From Marinibaculum pumilum (lineage in GTDB: Bacteria; Pseudomonadota; Alphaproteobacteria; Ferrovibrionales; Ferrovibrionaceae), in NCBI RefSeq assembly GCF_042646425.1, contig NZ_JBHRTR010000048.1, positions 124,001-188,000 on the forward strand: a stretch of 64,000 nt of DNA. The letters run 5' to 3'. The position numbers and the translations under genes were made by a program. The notes below the pieces were generated by a model. It saw nothing but the letters and a program-made list of their open reading frames with translations. It searched no databases and had not been told where the DNA came from. Shown here piece after piece: positions 24,318-34,278 of the stretch; position 1 is the first letter of the stretch; each line of letters starts with the position of its first letter.

Positions 24318-26141
24318 ATGACCGACCTGCCTTTCGATATCGGCAGCCTGCACGACGCCTATGCTGGCGGCCTGACCCCGCGCCAGGTGGTGGAGACGGC
24401 GCTGGCGCGCCTGGCGGCCGCCGACGATCCGGGCATCTTCATCCACCTGGCCGACCGCGACGCGCTGCTGGCCCAGGCCGACGCGCTGGGCGGCTTCGAT
24501 CCGGCCCGGCTGGCGGCGATGCCGCTCTGGGGGATCCCCTGCGCGGTGAAGGACAATATCGACGTGGCGGGCATGCCGACCACGGCCGCCTGCCCGGACT
24601 ATGCCTATCTGCCGGAGCGGGATTCGACAGCCGTGGCGCGGCTGCGCGCCGCCGGCGCGCTGGTGCTGGGCAAGACCAACCTGGACCAGTTCGCCACCGG
24701 CCTGGTCGGCCTGCGCAGCCCCTATCCGATCCCGCGCAACGCGGTCGACCCGGCACTGGTGCCGGGCGGCTCCTCCTCCGGCTCCGCGGTCGCCGTGGCG
24801 CGCGGCATCGCCAGCTTCGCGCTGGGCACCGACACCGCCGGCTCCGGCCGCATCCCGGCCGGGCTGAACAATATCGTCGGGCTGAAGCCGACGGTCGGGG
24901 CGATTTCCGCCGCCGGCGTGGTGCCGGCCTGTCGCACCCTGGACTGCGTCTCCGTCTTCGCGCTGACGGTGGACGATGCCTGGGCCGCCTTCGCCGCGAT
25001 GGCGGCCGCCGACCCGGCCGACCCCTATTCGAAGTCGGTCGCGGTGCCGGCGGCACCGGCCCGGCCGGCGGCGCTGACCGTCGGCGTGCCCGCGCCGGCT
25101 GACCAGAGGTTCTTCGGCGACGGTGACATGGGCGCGTGCTATGCGGCGGCGCTGGAGGCCCTCGCCGGCCTGGGCTGCCGGGTCGTGGAACTGCCCTTCG
25201 CCGACTTCTACGCCACGGCCGACCTGCTGTACGAGGGCGCCTGGGTGGCGGAACGCTATGCCGCCATCGACGGCTTCATCGCCGACCATGAGGATGCGCT
25301 GCACCCGGTGACCCGCACGATCATCGGCGGCGCCCGCAAGCTCTCCGCCGTCGATGCCTTCAAGGGGCTCTATGCCCTGCAGGGCTACAGGGCGAAGCTG
25401 GCGCCGGTGCTGGCCTCCGTCGACCTGCTCTGCCTGCCCACGGCGCCGACCCACTACACTGTGGCGGAGGTGGAGGCCGAGCCGATCGCCACCAACAGCC
25501 GGCTCGGCACCTACACCAACTTCGTCAACCTGCTGGACATGTGCGGCATGGCGGTGCCGGCGGGCAGCCGCGCCGATGGCCGGCCCTTCAGCCTGACCCT
25601 GCTGGCGCCGGCGGGTCAGGATGCACTCTGCGCGGGGCTGGCGCGCGACATTCACCGGGCCGGTGGCTGCACCCTGGGCGGCACCGACTGGGCGCAGCCC
25701 GACGGGGCGATCCCGGCCGGTGCCGACCCTGCGGCGGGAGAGCAGATCGAGCTGGTGGTGTTCGGCGCCCATCTTTCCGGCATGCCGCTGAACGGCGAGC
25801 TGCGGCGGCTGGGCGCCAGTTTCGCGCGGACCGTGCGCACCGCGCCCAGCTACCGGCTCTACGCCCTGGCCGGCCAGAAGGTCGCGCGGCCGGGCCTCGT
25901 GCGCACCGACGGCCCCTGCGGCGACGGCATCGAGGGCGAGGTCTGGCGCCTCAGTCCCGCCGCCTTCGGCACCTTCGTCGCCGCCATCGCGCCGCCGCTG
26001 GGCATCGGCACGGTGGACCTGGACGATGGCAGCCAGGCCAAGGGCTTCATTGCGGAGCCGGCCGGCCTGGGCGCGGCGCAGGACATCACCCGTTATGGCG
26101 GCTGGCGCGGCTTCGCCGCCGATATCGGTCTGTACGGCTGA
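24318..26141 (+). CDS. atzF: Allophanate hydrolase
   Basis: This 607-residue amidase-signature enzyme has the Ser-cisSer-Lys triad K78 (CAVKDNIDVAG), S152 (VPGGSSSGSAVAVA) and S176 (TDTAGSGRIP), equivalent to K91, S165 and S189 of Pseudomonas AtzF with a constant offset of 13. The C-terminal domain of about 150 residues (ELVVFGAHLSGMPLN to the end) is the second domain of allophanate hydrolases, which decarboxylates the first product. It yields ammonia and CO2 from allophanate, the product of BiuH. No biotin-dependent urea carboxylase gene is nearby, which supports a biuret rather than urea route. Confidence 0.93.
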   Translation: MTDLPFDIGSLHDAYAGGLTPRQVVETALARLAAADDPGIFIHLADRDALLAQADALGGFDPARLAAMPLWGIPCAVKDNIDVAGMPTTAACPDYAYLPERDSTAVARLRAAGALVLGKTNLDQFATGLVGLRSPYPIPRNAVDPALVPGGSSSGSAVAVARGIASFALGTDTAGSGRIPAGLNNIVGLKPTVGAISAAGVVPACRTLDCVSVFALTVDDAWAAFAAMAAADPADPYSKSVAVPAAPARPAALTVGVPAPADQRFFGDGDMGACYAAALEALAGLGCRVVELPFADFYATADLLYEGAWVAERYAAIDGFIADHEDALHPVTRTIIGGARKLSAVDAFKGLYALQGYRAKLAPVLASVDLLCLPTAPTHYTVAEVEAEPIATNSRLGTYTNFVNLLDMCGMAVPAGSRADGRPFSLTLLAPAGQDALCAGLARDIHRAGGCTLGGTDWAQPDGAIPAGADPAAGEQIELVVFGAHLSGMPLNGELRRLGASFARTVRTAPSYRLYALAGQKVARPGLVRTDGPCGDGIEGEVWRLSPAAFGTFVAAIAPPLGIGTVDLDDGSQAKGFIAEPAGLGAAQDITRYGGWRGFAADIGLYG

Positions 26142-26185
26142 GGGCGCGGCAGGGTCCAGGTCCCTCCGTCCGATCTACCCCCAGC

Positions 26186-26279
26186 CGTCACCCCGGCCTT
26201 AAGCCGGGGTCCATTCCGCAAACCGGGCGGCACTGCATGGCTGGCGGAATGGGTTCCCGCCTCAAGGGCGGGAACGACC
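26186..26279. repeat. Dispersed palindromic repeat, copy 2
   Basis: Between the atzF and AraC stop codons lies the pattern GTCACCCCGGCCTTAAGCCG, CCATTCCGC, a variable loop, GCGGAATGGG, then CCCGCCTCAAGGGCGGGAAC. Two outer hairpins flank an inner inverted repeat. It may serve as a bidirectional terminator. Confidence 0.75.
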
Positions 26280-26297
26280 AGTCCCCGGGACGCTGGC

Positions 26298-27188
26298 CTA
26301 TTCAGCGAGTTCGCCGAAAGCCCCCAGCTCATGGATGGTGCCGCCCTCGGCCAGGAAGGTGCGTGGCGTGACGCCGGCCAGGGCGCGGAACTCGCGGTTG
26401 AAATGCGCCTGGTCGTAATAGCCGCAGGCCAGGGCGATGTCGGCGAGGTCCGGCGCGGCGCCGGGCAGGGTGAGGCGGCCGACCGCGTGGTTGAAGCGCA
26501 GGATCCGCGCCAGGGCCTTCGGCGTCAGGCCGACCTGTTCGTGGAAGCGGTCGATCAGCCGCCGGCGGCTGATGTCGAGTTCCGCCGCCAGGGCGCCGAT
26601 CGGCAGGCTGCCGCCGCTCCGTTCCAGCCGCGCCAGCGCGTGGGCGATATCGGCGGTCGGCGGGCGATGCCCGTCCATGCGGGCCAGCAGCGCCGCATCC
26701 AGCAGCCGGAAGCGCCGCGCCCAGCCGTTGGCGCCGGCCAGTTCCTCGACCAACAGGTCGGCTTCGGGCCCCAGGATGTCCGCCAGTTCCACCACCCGGT
26801 CGGTCAGCACGTGCATTCCCAGCCCCAGCACCCGGTAGGCGCCCAAGGGGGTCAGGTTCACCTGCAGGCAATGGCTGTAGGTCTCCGCCAGGGTCAGCGC
26901 GGGCAGGGCGGTCATGCCGGCCAGGAAGGAGCGGTACGGGTGCAGGGCCGGCGCCGTCTCGGCCAGGCCTCGGTCGGCGGGTGAGGTGACCTGGAAGGCC
27001 GGGCCGAAATTCAGGATCAGCGGCACCGCGGCCTTCGGCACCTCCCGCCGCAGCACGGGCGCCGCGGCCGTTTCGGTCCAGCCGTGGTAGTTGCCGGCGA
27101 CGATGCCGGCCAGGCGCGGATCGGGGCTGCCGAGCACGGCCTCCCAGCCGCCGGTTTCGCTGTCCTGCCGCAGGATCGTCGCTGTCAT
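26298..27188 (-). CDS. AraC family transcriptional regulator
   Basis: This 296-residue protein has a C-terminal AraC HTH pair (about 180-285: LAAELDISRRRLIDRFHEQVGLTPKALARILRFNHAVGRL; ADIALACGYYDQAHFNREFRALAGVTPRTFL) and an N-terminal ligand-binding-like part (YHGWTETAAAPVLRREVPKAAVPLILNFG). The start MTATILRQD was chosen because a longer frame runs into the divergent TetR gene. Regulators of this AraC_N/DUF6597-type group often control small resistance or redox genes. The target is not evident. Confidence 0.88.
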   Translation of the reverse strand: MTATILRQDSETGGWEAVLGSPDPRLAGIVAGNYHGWTETAAAPVLRREVPKAAVPLILNFGPAFQVTSPADRGLAETAPALHPYRSFLAGMTALPALTLAETYSHCLQVNLTPLGAYRVLGLGMHVLTDRVVELADILGPEADLLVEELAGANGWARRFRLLDAALLARMDGHRPPTADIAHALARLERSGGSLPIGALAAELDISRRRLIDRFHEQVGLTPKALARILRFNHAVGRLTLPGAAPDLADIALACGYYDQAHFNREFRALAGVTPRTFLAEGGTIHELGAFGELAE

Positions 27189-27294
27189 GACGGGGCGAGT
27201 ATCGCAGCTTTGCCGCTCGCGGTCAGCGATGCGCATTGACGGCGCGGCGCCTGCGGTGGAACGATCATCCCCGGGCCGGCAGCGGAGGTAGGCG

Positions 27295-28071
27295 ATGGAG
27301 CGCAGGCGACCCGGTGCCGAACCCACGGGAGAGGGACCGACGGGAGAAGAGCCGACGGGAGAGGATCCCGCCGACGCGAAATCCACGGACAAGGATCCGG
27401 CTGGCGAAGGTCTGGCCGGCGCCCGCTCGGAAGGCCGGCCGCTGCCGGGCGGGCTTCTGTCACCGCAGCCGGATCCGGCTGCGGCCCTGTCCGCAGCACT
27501 GACCCACGCCCTGTTCGAGGAATGGGCCCGCACCGGCTATGCCGCGCTCAGCCTGGAGGCTGTCGCCCGGCGTGCAGGGACGACCCGGGCCACCCTGATG
27601 CGGCGCTGGCCGTCGAAGGCGGCGATGGTGGTGGAGCGGGTGGAAAGCCTGGGCATCGACCTGGTGATGGCACCCGACACCGGTTCGCTGCAAGGCGACC
27701 TGCGCGCCGTCCTGCAGGCGCTGCGGCGCCTGCTGCGTCATCCGCTGGTCCGGCGCATCCTGCCCGACCTGCATGCCGAACTGCAGCGCAGCCCGGCGCT
27801 CAGCTCTGCCCTGTCGGAACGGCTGCGGATTGTGGCGCGGATGCGCAGCGCCACCCTGGCCCATCGTGCCGCCGCCCGTGGCGAACTGGGCGCAGGCATC
27901 GACATCGACCTGGTCACCGACAGCCTCTGCGGCACCCTCTACTGGCGGCTGGTGGCCGGTGGCGGACGCGCCGACCATGCCTATCTGGATCGGCTGGCGG
28001 CCTTCCTGGCCGCCGCGATGCAGGCCAGCGCCCCGCCGGACCGGCGGCCGCGGCGGCGCCGCATCCGCTGA
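27295..28071 (+). CDS. TetR family transcriptional regulator with low-complexity N-terminus
   Basis: This 258-residue protein has a TetR HTH at about 65-112 (ALFEEWARTGYAALSLEAVARRAGTTRATLMRRWPSKAAMV) and a TetR_C-type helical domain. It is preceded by about 60 residues of degenerate repeats (E/D-P-T-G-E motifs: EPTGEGPTGEEPTGEDP), unusual for the family and probably disordered. A downstream start is possible. It is divergent from the AraC gene and 14 bases before the glutamine amidotransferase gene, with which it may form an operon. Confidence 0.85.
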   Translation: MERRRPGAEPTGEGPTGEEPTGEDPADAKSTDKDPAGEGLAGARSEGRPLPGGLLSPQPDPAAALSAALTHALFEEWARTGYAALSLEAVARRAGTTRATLMRRWPSKAAMVVERVESLGIDLVMAPDTGSLQGDLRAVLQALRRLLRHPLVRRILPDLHAELQRSPALSSALSERLRIVARMRSATLAHRAAARGELGAGIDIDLVTDSLCGTLYWRLVAGGGRADHAYLDRLAAFLAAAMQASAPPDRRPRRRRIR

Positions 28072-28085
28072 CGGCGAGGGCGGCC

Positions 28086-28826
28086 ATGCGCTTCCTGGTG
28101 CTACAGCACCACCCGGTAGAGCATCCGGGCATGCTGCGCGACTTCTGGCGCGCGGCCGGGATCGCCTGGGACGCGGTGGAACTCGATGCGGGGGAGCCGC
28201 TGCCGGCGGATACCGCCCGCTATGCCGCCATCGTCTCGATGGGCGGGCCGATGGATGTCTGGGAGGAGGAGGCCCATCCCTGGATCGCGGCGGAGAAGGC
28301 CCTGCTGCGCCGCTGGGTCGGCGAACAGGACCGCCCGTTCTTGGGCATCTGCCTGGGCCACCAGATGCTGGCCGCCGCCCTGGGCGGCCATGTCGGGCCG
28401 ATGCCGCCGGGCGAGGTCGGGCTGGACCGGGTGCGGCTGACCGAGGCCGGCCGGGCCGACCCGCTGCTGGCCGCGCAGCCGGCGGAGATGGCGGTCTTCC
28501 AGTGGCACACCGCCGGGGTTCACGCCCTGCCCGCCGGCGCCGTCGCGCTTGCGGAAAGCGGGCCCTGCCCGGTGCAGGCGTTCCGCTTCGGCCGCGCCGC
28601 CTGGGGGCTGCAGTTCCACGTCGAGGTGACCGCCGACACGGTCGGAGAATGGGCCGGCATCCCCGCCTATAAGAAGGCGCTGGAAGACCTGTTCGGCGCC
28701 GGCGCCGTGCCGCGCATCGAGGCCGATGTCGCCGCCGCTTTGCCCGGCTTCAACGCGACGGCGAAGAAGCTGAACGACGCTTTCCTTGCGCAGGTCCAGG
28801 GCATGACCGTCGCGGCGGCCGATTGA
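28086..28826 (+). CDS. Class I glutamine amidotransferase (GuaA-like N-domain family)
   Basis: This 246-residue stand-alone GATase has the nucleophile C89 in FLGICLGHQMLA and the His-Glu pair H179/E181 in GLQFHVEVTA. Such proteins (YfeJ/GMP-synthase-like) release ammonia from glutamine or act on gamma-glutamyl amines. No synthase partner is adjacent. The start ATG at MRFLVLQ sits 14 bases after the TetR stop. Confidence 0.9.
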   Translation: MRFLVLQHHPVEHPGMLRDFWRAAGIAWDAVELDAGEPLPADTARYAAIVSMGGPMDVWEEEAHPWIAAEKALLRRWVGEQDRPFLGICLGHQMLAAALGGHVGPMPPGEVGLDRVRLTEAGRADPLLAAQPAEMAVFQWHTAGVHALPAGAVALAESGPCPVQAFRFGRAAWGLQFHVEVTADTVGEWAGIPAYKKALEDLFGAGAVPRIEADVAAALPGFNATAKKLNDAFLAQVQGMTVAAAD

Positions 28827-28877
28827 GGGTCGGTGTGACGGGACGGTTGCCGGCACTGGCCAACGGAGGCGTGCGCC

Positions 28878-29285
28878 TTATCCCGGCCGCCGCTCGAAGC
28901 TCGGCAAGCCGTCGCGGATCATGTGGAAGGGCTGCATGTCGATGGTGAAGATCGCCGCCTGCGGCCCCTCGAAGACGGCAGGATCGTCCAGGCTGCCGAC
29001 CTTCAGCAGCACCATCTCCGGCCGGCGCGGCGTGACGGTGGCGAGATGCGTGCCGCAATTGCCGCAGAACTGCCGGGTGACCGCGATCTCCAGATCGTCG
29101 CGCGTGAAGCTCTTCGGCGCCCCCTTCGTGTAGCGGAAGCCGTCCTTCGGCACGCCCATGGTGAAGTTCGGGCCGCCGCCGGTGATGTACTGGCATTCCC
29201 GGCAATGGCATTGCAGCTTCAGCAGGGGCTGCAGTTCCGCCTCGTAGCGCACCTGGCCGCAATAGCAGCCGCCTTCGACCTTCAT
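28878..29285 (-). CDS. GFA family (glutathione-dependent formaldehyde-activating-like) zinc protein
   Basis: This 135-residue protein has the GFA zinc cysteines in EGGCYCGQVRYE (residues 4-15), LQCHCRECQ (about 24-32) and FCGNCGTHL (about 72-80). The family is named after Gfa, which speeds S-hydroxymethylglutathione formation, but most members have unproven functions. It is a single gene converging with the GATase gene, with a GGGAGGGACGG site before ATG. Confidence 0.9.
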   Translation of the reverse strand: MKVEGGCYCGQVRYEAELQPLLKLQCHCRECQYITGGGPNFTMGVPKDGFRYTKGAPKSFTRDDLEIAVTRQFCGNCGTHLATVTPRRPEMVLLKVGSLDDPAVFEGPQAAIFTIDMQPFHMIRDGLPSFERRPG

Positions 29286-29368
29286 CGCCGTCCCTCCCGC
29301 TTCGGTTGCGGCGGCAGTGTCGCGCAGGGGGGTGACAGGGGCAATGGGGGCGGCGCGTCCACCTCCCG

Positions 29369-29475
29369 CGTCCTTCCAGGCCTTGAGCCGTCCACAGACC
29401 TCGTCTGTGGACCCATTCCGGACTCATTGCGGCCTGGCCGGCGGAATGGGCCCTCGGCTCAGAGGCCGAGGGCGA
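29369..29475. repeat. Dispersed palindromic repeat, copy 3 (diverged)
   Basis: The same layout as other copies is seen with different arm sequence: TCCACAGACCTCGTCTGTGGA, CCATTCCGGA, loop, GGCGGAATGGG, then CCTCGGCTCAGAGGCCGAGG. It lies in the 283-base gap between the GFA gene and livF. The rest of the gap shows nothing else. Confidence 0.65.
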
Positions 29476-29568
29476 CGGAGAGGCTGGCGGCGAACCGCCG
29501 CTGCGCTTCGAATGATCCTTCCCGCCACGTGTGTCGTCGGCCAGGGCGATGAAGGCTGAACCGAAAGC

Positions 29569-30279
<711 letters not shown>

Positions 30280-30287
30280 GACTGATC

Positions 30288-31031
30288 TCAGGCATCGGCC
30301 GCCTCCTCCTCGCCCAGATAGGCGCGCACGACTTCGGGATCGGCGAGAACCTCTTCCGGCAGGCCCTCGGCGATGCGGTTGCCGGCGTTCATCACCACGA
30401 CCCGGTCGCAGAGCCGGCGGATCGCATGCATCACATGCTCCACCATCAGCACCGTCACGCCGCGGTCGCGGATGCTCTCGATCAGCTGCATGCCGACCTG
30501 CAGCTCGGTCGGGTTCAGGCCGGCCAGCCATTCGTCCAGCAGCAGCAGCCGCGGCCGGGTGGCCAGCGCGCGCGCCAGCTCCAGCCGCTTCTGGTCGATA
30601 TAGGTCAGCTGCCCGGCGGGCTGTTCGGCCAGGTTGCCCAGGCCGACCTCCTCGATCAGCTGCTCCGCATCCTGCATCGCGGCGCCCTTGCCCGTGGGCT
30701 CGGCGCCGTAGAGGCGGCCCAGCATGACGTTCTCGCGCACCGACATGCCGCCCAGCACGCGGACCAGCTGGAAGGTGCGGGCGACCCGGCGGCGGTTGAT
30801 CTCGTGCGGCTTGCGGCCGATCAGGTTGTCGCCGGCCAGGCGGGCGGTGCCGCTGTCGGCCGGCAGTTCGCCGGTCAGCAGGTTCATCACCGTGGTCTTG
30901 CCGGAGCCGTTCGGCCCGATCAGGCCGTAGATCTGGCCCTCTTCGATGCCGAAGCCGACCTGGTTCACCGCCTGCAGGCCGCCGAAGCGCTTCGACAGCC
31001 CGTCCACCTCCAGCAGCATCGTTGCATTCAT
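30288..31031 (-). CDS. livG: ABC transporter ATP-binding protein, LivG-like
   Basis: This 247-residue ATPase has Walker A GPNGSGKTT (about 38-46), a LivG-type long insert (RRRVARTFQLVRVLGGMSVREN), signature-equivalent LTYIDQKRLELARAL and Walker B LLLLDEWLAGLNPTE. The signature LTYIDQKR lacks the usual LSxGxQR glycines and the Walker B ends DEW rather than DEP, both tolerated in some LivG proteins. It overlaps livM by ATGA. Confidence 0.92.
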   Translation of the reverse strand: MNATMLLEVDGLSKRFGGLQAVNQVGFGIEEGQIYGLIGPNGSGKTTVMNLLTGELPADSGTARLAGDNLIGRKPHEINRRRVARTFQLVRVLGGMSVRENVMLGRLYGAEPTGKGAAMQDAEQLIEEVGLGNLAEQPAGQLTYIDQKRLELARALATRPRLLLLDEWLAGLNPTELQVGMQLIESIRDRGVTVLMVEHVMHAIRRLCDRVVVMNAGNRIAEGLPEEVLADPEVVRAYLGEEEAADA

Positions 31032-31966
31032 GCGACCGTCCTCCAGCCCAGGCGGGCGAACAGCCGGTCCAGCAGGCCGGCGACCCCGGTCGGCATGTAG
31101 AAGACGATGATGATGAAGCAGATCCCCAGCACGATGGTGAAGTGGTAGGGGAAGCTGCCCGACAGGTATTCCGACAGCAGGACCAGCGGCACCACGCCGA
31201 GGATCGGCCCGTGCAGGCGGCCGATGCCGCCCAGCAGCGCCATGATCAGCACCTGGAACGAGACGAAGGAGTTGAACGCCACGTTCGGGTCCACATAGGT
31301 CCAGCGCAGCGAGACGATGGCCCCGGTCAGCCCCATCAGCATCGAGGTGAAGGCGAAGATCAGCACCTTGATCCAGGTGGTGTTGATGCCGGAATGGCGG
31401 GCGACGGTCTCGTCCTCGCCCACCACCCGCAGCGCGAAGCCCAGGCGGGAGCGCTGCAGCAACCAGGTCAGGAACAGGGTGGCGACCGCCAGCACCAGCA
31501 GCATCCAGTAGATGTCGTGGCTGTCCACGGTGGCGAAGATGTAGCGCGACAGCGACTTGGTCTGGTTGATCTCGTACCAGGTCATCAGCTGCCGGGTCAG
31601 CTCCGCCAGGCCGAAGGTGAAGATCACGAAATAGATGCCGGAGAGCCGCAGGGTCGAGAGGCCGATCAGCAGCGCCAGGCCGAAGGAGACCAGGGCCGCC
31701 AGCACCAGGATCAGCGGCAGCGGCATACTCTCGTTGAAGATCGCCACGCAGTAGATGCCGACCCCGTAGAAGGCCGATGTCGCCAGCGAGATGTAGCGGG
31801 TCGGTCCGGAAAAGGCCGACCAGGCCATGGTCAGGACCGAGAAGGCCAGCATCGAGATGAACAGCGAGACCAGGTAGCGGCCGACCAGGAACGGCACGCA
31901 GGCCAGCACCGCGATGCCGGCCACCAGCAGGACCAGCCCGGCGATCTGCTTCGGGTTGAGGGACAT
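31028..31966 (-). CDS. livM: Branched-chain-amino-acid-type ABC permease, LivM-like
   Basis: This protein of about 312 residues has roughly nine hydrophobic helices and the LivM motif RLGFALRVVGEDETVARHSGI (about 191-211). The start at MSLNPKQIAG was chosen; a GTG 33 bases upstream that overlaps the livH stop would give 323 residues. It forms the membrane channel with LivH and is coupled to livG by ATGA. Confidence 0.9.
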   Translation of the reverse strand: MSLNPKQIAGLVLLVAGIAVLACVPFLVGRYLVSLFISMLAFSVLTMAWSAFSGPTRYISLATSAFYGVGIYCVAIFNESMPLPLILVLAALVSFGLALLIGLSTLRLSGIYFVIFTFGLAELTRQLMTWYEINQTKSLSRYIFATVDSHDIYWMLLVLAVATLFLTWLLQRSRLGFALRVVGEDETVARHSGINTTWIKVLIFAFTSMLMGLTGAIVSLRWTYVDPNVAFNSFVSFQVLIMALLGGIGRLHGPILGVVPLVLLSEYLSGSFPYHFTIVLGICFIIIVFYMPTGVAGLLDRLFARLGWRTVA

Positions 31967-31991
31967 GGCCGATGTCCGGGCGGGGGCGATC

Positions 31992-32861
31992 TCAGGCACG
32001 GGCGAACAGGCCCTTCGGCCGCAGCAGCAGGATCGCCAGGAAGATCGCGAAGTTGATCGCCAGGGTCAGGCCGGGATCGACCAGCCAGGCGCCGAAGCCC
32101 TCCGCCAGGCCCAGCAGCAGGCCGGCGGCCAGGCTGCCGATCATCGACCCGACTCCGCCCATGATCACCACGATCAGCGCCTTCAGGGTGTAGAGCACGC
32201 CGACCGAGGGGTTGAAGGACAGGAACATGGAGACCAGCACGCCGGCGGCCGCCATCATCGCGCCGCCGGAGGCGAAGGCCAGGCCCGACAGGCGCGGCAC
32301 GTTCACGCCGACCAGCTGGGCGGCGACCGGGTCGATCGCCAGCGCCCGCAGGGCGGTGCCGACACGGGTATATTTCAGCACCAGATAGGCACCGACGCCG
32401 ATCACGCAGGCGACGCCGAAGGCCAGCAGCCGGTTCGCCGCGATGGTGGCGCCCAGGATGTCGACCGGGATCGCCAGGTAGGTATAGCCGCGATACTCGC
32501 CGCCCCATTGCAGCAGCGCCGTGCCCTGGATCACGAACAAGAGGCCGAAGGTCACCAGGATGGTGTCCGCCTCCAGCGCGTCGCGGCTCGGCGCGCGGCG
32601 CACCAGCGGGGTCAGGATCACCTTGTAGATGATCCAGTTCGCGGCGAAGGAGAGCGGCACGCTGACAATCATGCTCAGCAGCGGATCGATGGAATAGAGG
32701 GTGAAGAACCAGAAGGCGCCGAAGGCGGCAGTCATCAGGAACTCGCCATAGGACAGGTTCATGATCCGCGCGACGCCGTATTGCAGGTTCAGGCCGAAGG
32801 CCAGCAGGGCGTACATGCCCCCCAGCACGATGCCGTTCAGCAGGACCTCGAAGACGATCAT
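31992..32861 (-). CDS. livH: Branched-chain-amino-acid-type ABC permease, LivH-like
   Basis: This 289-residue permease starts MIVFEVLLNGIVLGGMYALLA, a typical LivH N-terminus, with YTRVGTALRALAIDPVAAQLVGV (about 161-183) and the GGVGSMIGSLAAGLLLGLAE block (about 232-251). It is the first permease gene, 168 bases downstream of the binding-protein gene. That gap may allow the binding protein to be made in excess. Confidence 0.92.
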   Translation of the reverse strand: MIVFEVLLNGIVLGGMYALLAFGLNLQYGVARIMNLSYGEFLMTAAFGAFWFFTLYSIDPLLSMIVSVPLSFAANWIIYKVILTPLVRRAPSRDALEADTILVTFGLLFVIQGTALLQWGGEYRGYTYLAIPVDILGATIAANRLLAFGVACVIGVGAYLVLKYTRVGTALRALAIDPVAAQLVGVNVPRLSGLAFASGGAMMAAAGVLVSMFLSFNPSVGVLYTLKALIVVIMGGVGSMIGSLAAGLLLGLAEGFGAWLVDPGLTLAINFAIFLAILLLRPKGLFARA

Positions 32862-33029
32862 GGCAGGTTCGGCCTTTCAGGCGGCGGGCCGGCAGGCGAC
32901 CGGACGGAACAAGTGGGGCGGTGGCGGCATGGCGGCGCGGGCCGGCAGCACGGCAGGGGCCGGTCGCGCGGCCTGCGGGCGGAGCTGCCTCCGCATCGCG
33001 GGCCGCGCTTCCTCAGCCGATGGCCGGGC

Positions 33030-34235
33030 TCACCAGTTCGGCTTCGGGAACACCATCTCGCGGGCGCCGTCGCGGCTCTTCGGGAAGACGCCGACGAAGG
33101 TGCCGTCTTGCCATTGGGCGGCGGCCCAGGGGTCCACGGTCAGCTGGTTCTCGAACTGGAACTCGCCGACCACCGTCTGGAAGGTGCCCTTGGCGATATT
33201 GTCGCGGATCGCCTCGCGATCGATCTCGCCGGCCTCCTCGATCGCCTTCTGCAGGATCTGCAGGGTGGCGTAGTTGCCGGCCGCGCCGGCCTCGGCCGGG
33301 CGGTTGAACATGGCCATGTGCGCCTTCTGGTACTCGGCATGGCCGGGCACGTCGGGGTTCAGGCCGCCATAGCCCATCACGCCCTGCACCTTGTCGCCGA
33401 ACTTCGCCTTGTACGCCGGGAACGGCGTGCCGATCGCGGTATAGAACAGCTTCGGGTTGAAGCCGAGGACGATCGACTGCTCGGTCAGCATGAAGGTGTC
33501 GGTCGGATAGCTGAAGCCGAAGAAGGCGTCGGGGTCCAGCTCCTTCATCTCGTTGATCTGCGCCGACAGGTCGGAGACGCCCAGCGGGTAGGTCTTGTTG
33601 TAGACGATCTCCAGGCCCTGCTCGCCGGCGATCTTGGTCATCGCGTTGTTGAGCTCGGTGCCCAGCTGGTCGGCGATGCTCATGATCGCGATGCGGCCCT
33701 TGATCTCGCCGGCATCCTTCTTCTGCTTCAGGAACTCCGCGATCGGGGTCACCGCCTCGGTCGGATGCACCAGCGGCCAGAAGGAATAGGGCCAGCGCTC
33801 ACCGAACTTCTTCACAGTGTCGGAGCCGGAGGTCCAGTGCAGGGCCGGGTACTTGTACTTGTTCAGGATCGGCGCGACGGCCATGTTCGTCGTGGTGCCC
33901 CAGGGCGGCAGCACCAGGTCGACCTCGTCGTCCAGGATCAGCTTCTCGGTGAGGCGGATCGCCTCCTCGATCTGGCTGCGGTCGTCATAGGCGATCAGCT
34001 CGACCGGCACCTTCTTATCGTACTTCGACAGGTAGATGCCGCCATCGGCGTTCACCTGGTCCTGCCAGAGCTTGTACTGCGACCAGGTGGTGGATTCCGC
34101 ACCCGGCGCGTAGGGCCCGGACAGCGCGATCGCATAGCCGATGCGGATCGATTCCGGCGCATCCTGGGCCACCGCCGCAGTTGCACCGAGGGCCGCCGCA
34201 GCCAGTGCGGCAGCCGCAATTGTCTTGCGGATCAT
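33030..34235 (-). CDS. Liv-type ABC substrate-binding protein
   Basis: This 401-residue periplasmic protein of Peripla_BP_6 type has signal peptide MIRKTIAAAALAAAALGATA with cleavage near VAQ-DAP and mature start IRIGYAIALSGPYAPGAES. GGGAGGTG lies 7 bases before ATG. It is larger than LivJ and resembles the binding proteins of aromatic or amide importers. It is divergent from the LLM monooxygenase gene across a promoter region rich in palindromes, so both sides are likely controlled together. Confidence 0.92.
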   Translation of the reverse strand: MIRKTIAAAALAAAALGATAAVAQDAPESIRIGYAIALSGPYAPGAESTTWSQYKLWQDQVNADGGIYLSKYDKKVPVELIAYDDRSQIEEAIRLTEKLILDDEVDLVLPPWGTTTNMAVAPILNKYKYPALHWTSGSDTVKKFGERWPYSFWPLVHPTEAVTPIAEFLKQKKDAGEIKGRIAIMSIADQLGTELNNAMTKIAGEQGLEIVYNKTYPLGVSDLSAQINEMKELDPDAFFGFSYPTDTFMLTEQSIVLGFNPKLFYTAIGTPFPAYKAKFGDKVQGVMGYGGLNPDVPGHAEYQKAHMAMFNRPAEAGAAGNYATLQILQKAIEEAGEIDREAIRDNIAKGTFQTVVGEFQFENQLTVDPWAAAQWQDGTFVGVFPKSRDGAREMVFPKPNW

Positions 34236-34278
34236 CTTGGGCACCTCCCTACCGCCGGATTTGCCGGCGAATGCCTTA

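Noticed and set aside
26298..27533. AraC regulator of 411 residues
   Set aside because: The extra N-terminus overlaps the divergent TetR gene and its promoter and is Pro/Ser/Ala low complexity; the family length fits the ATG at 27188.
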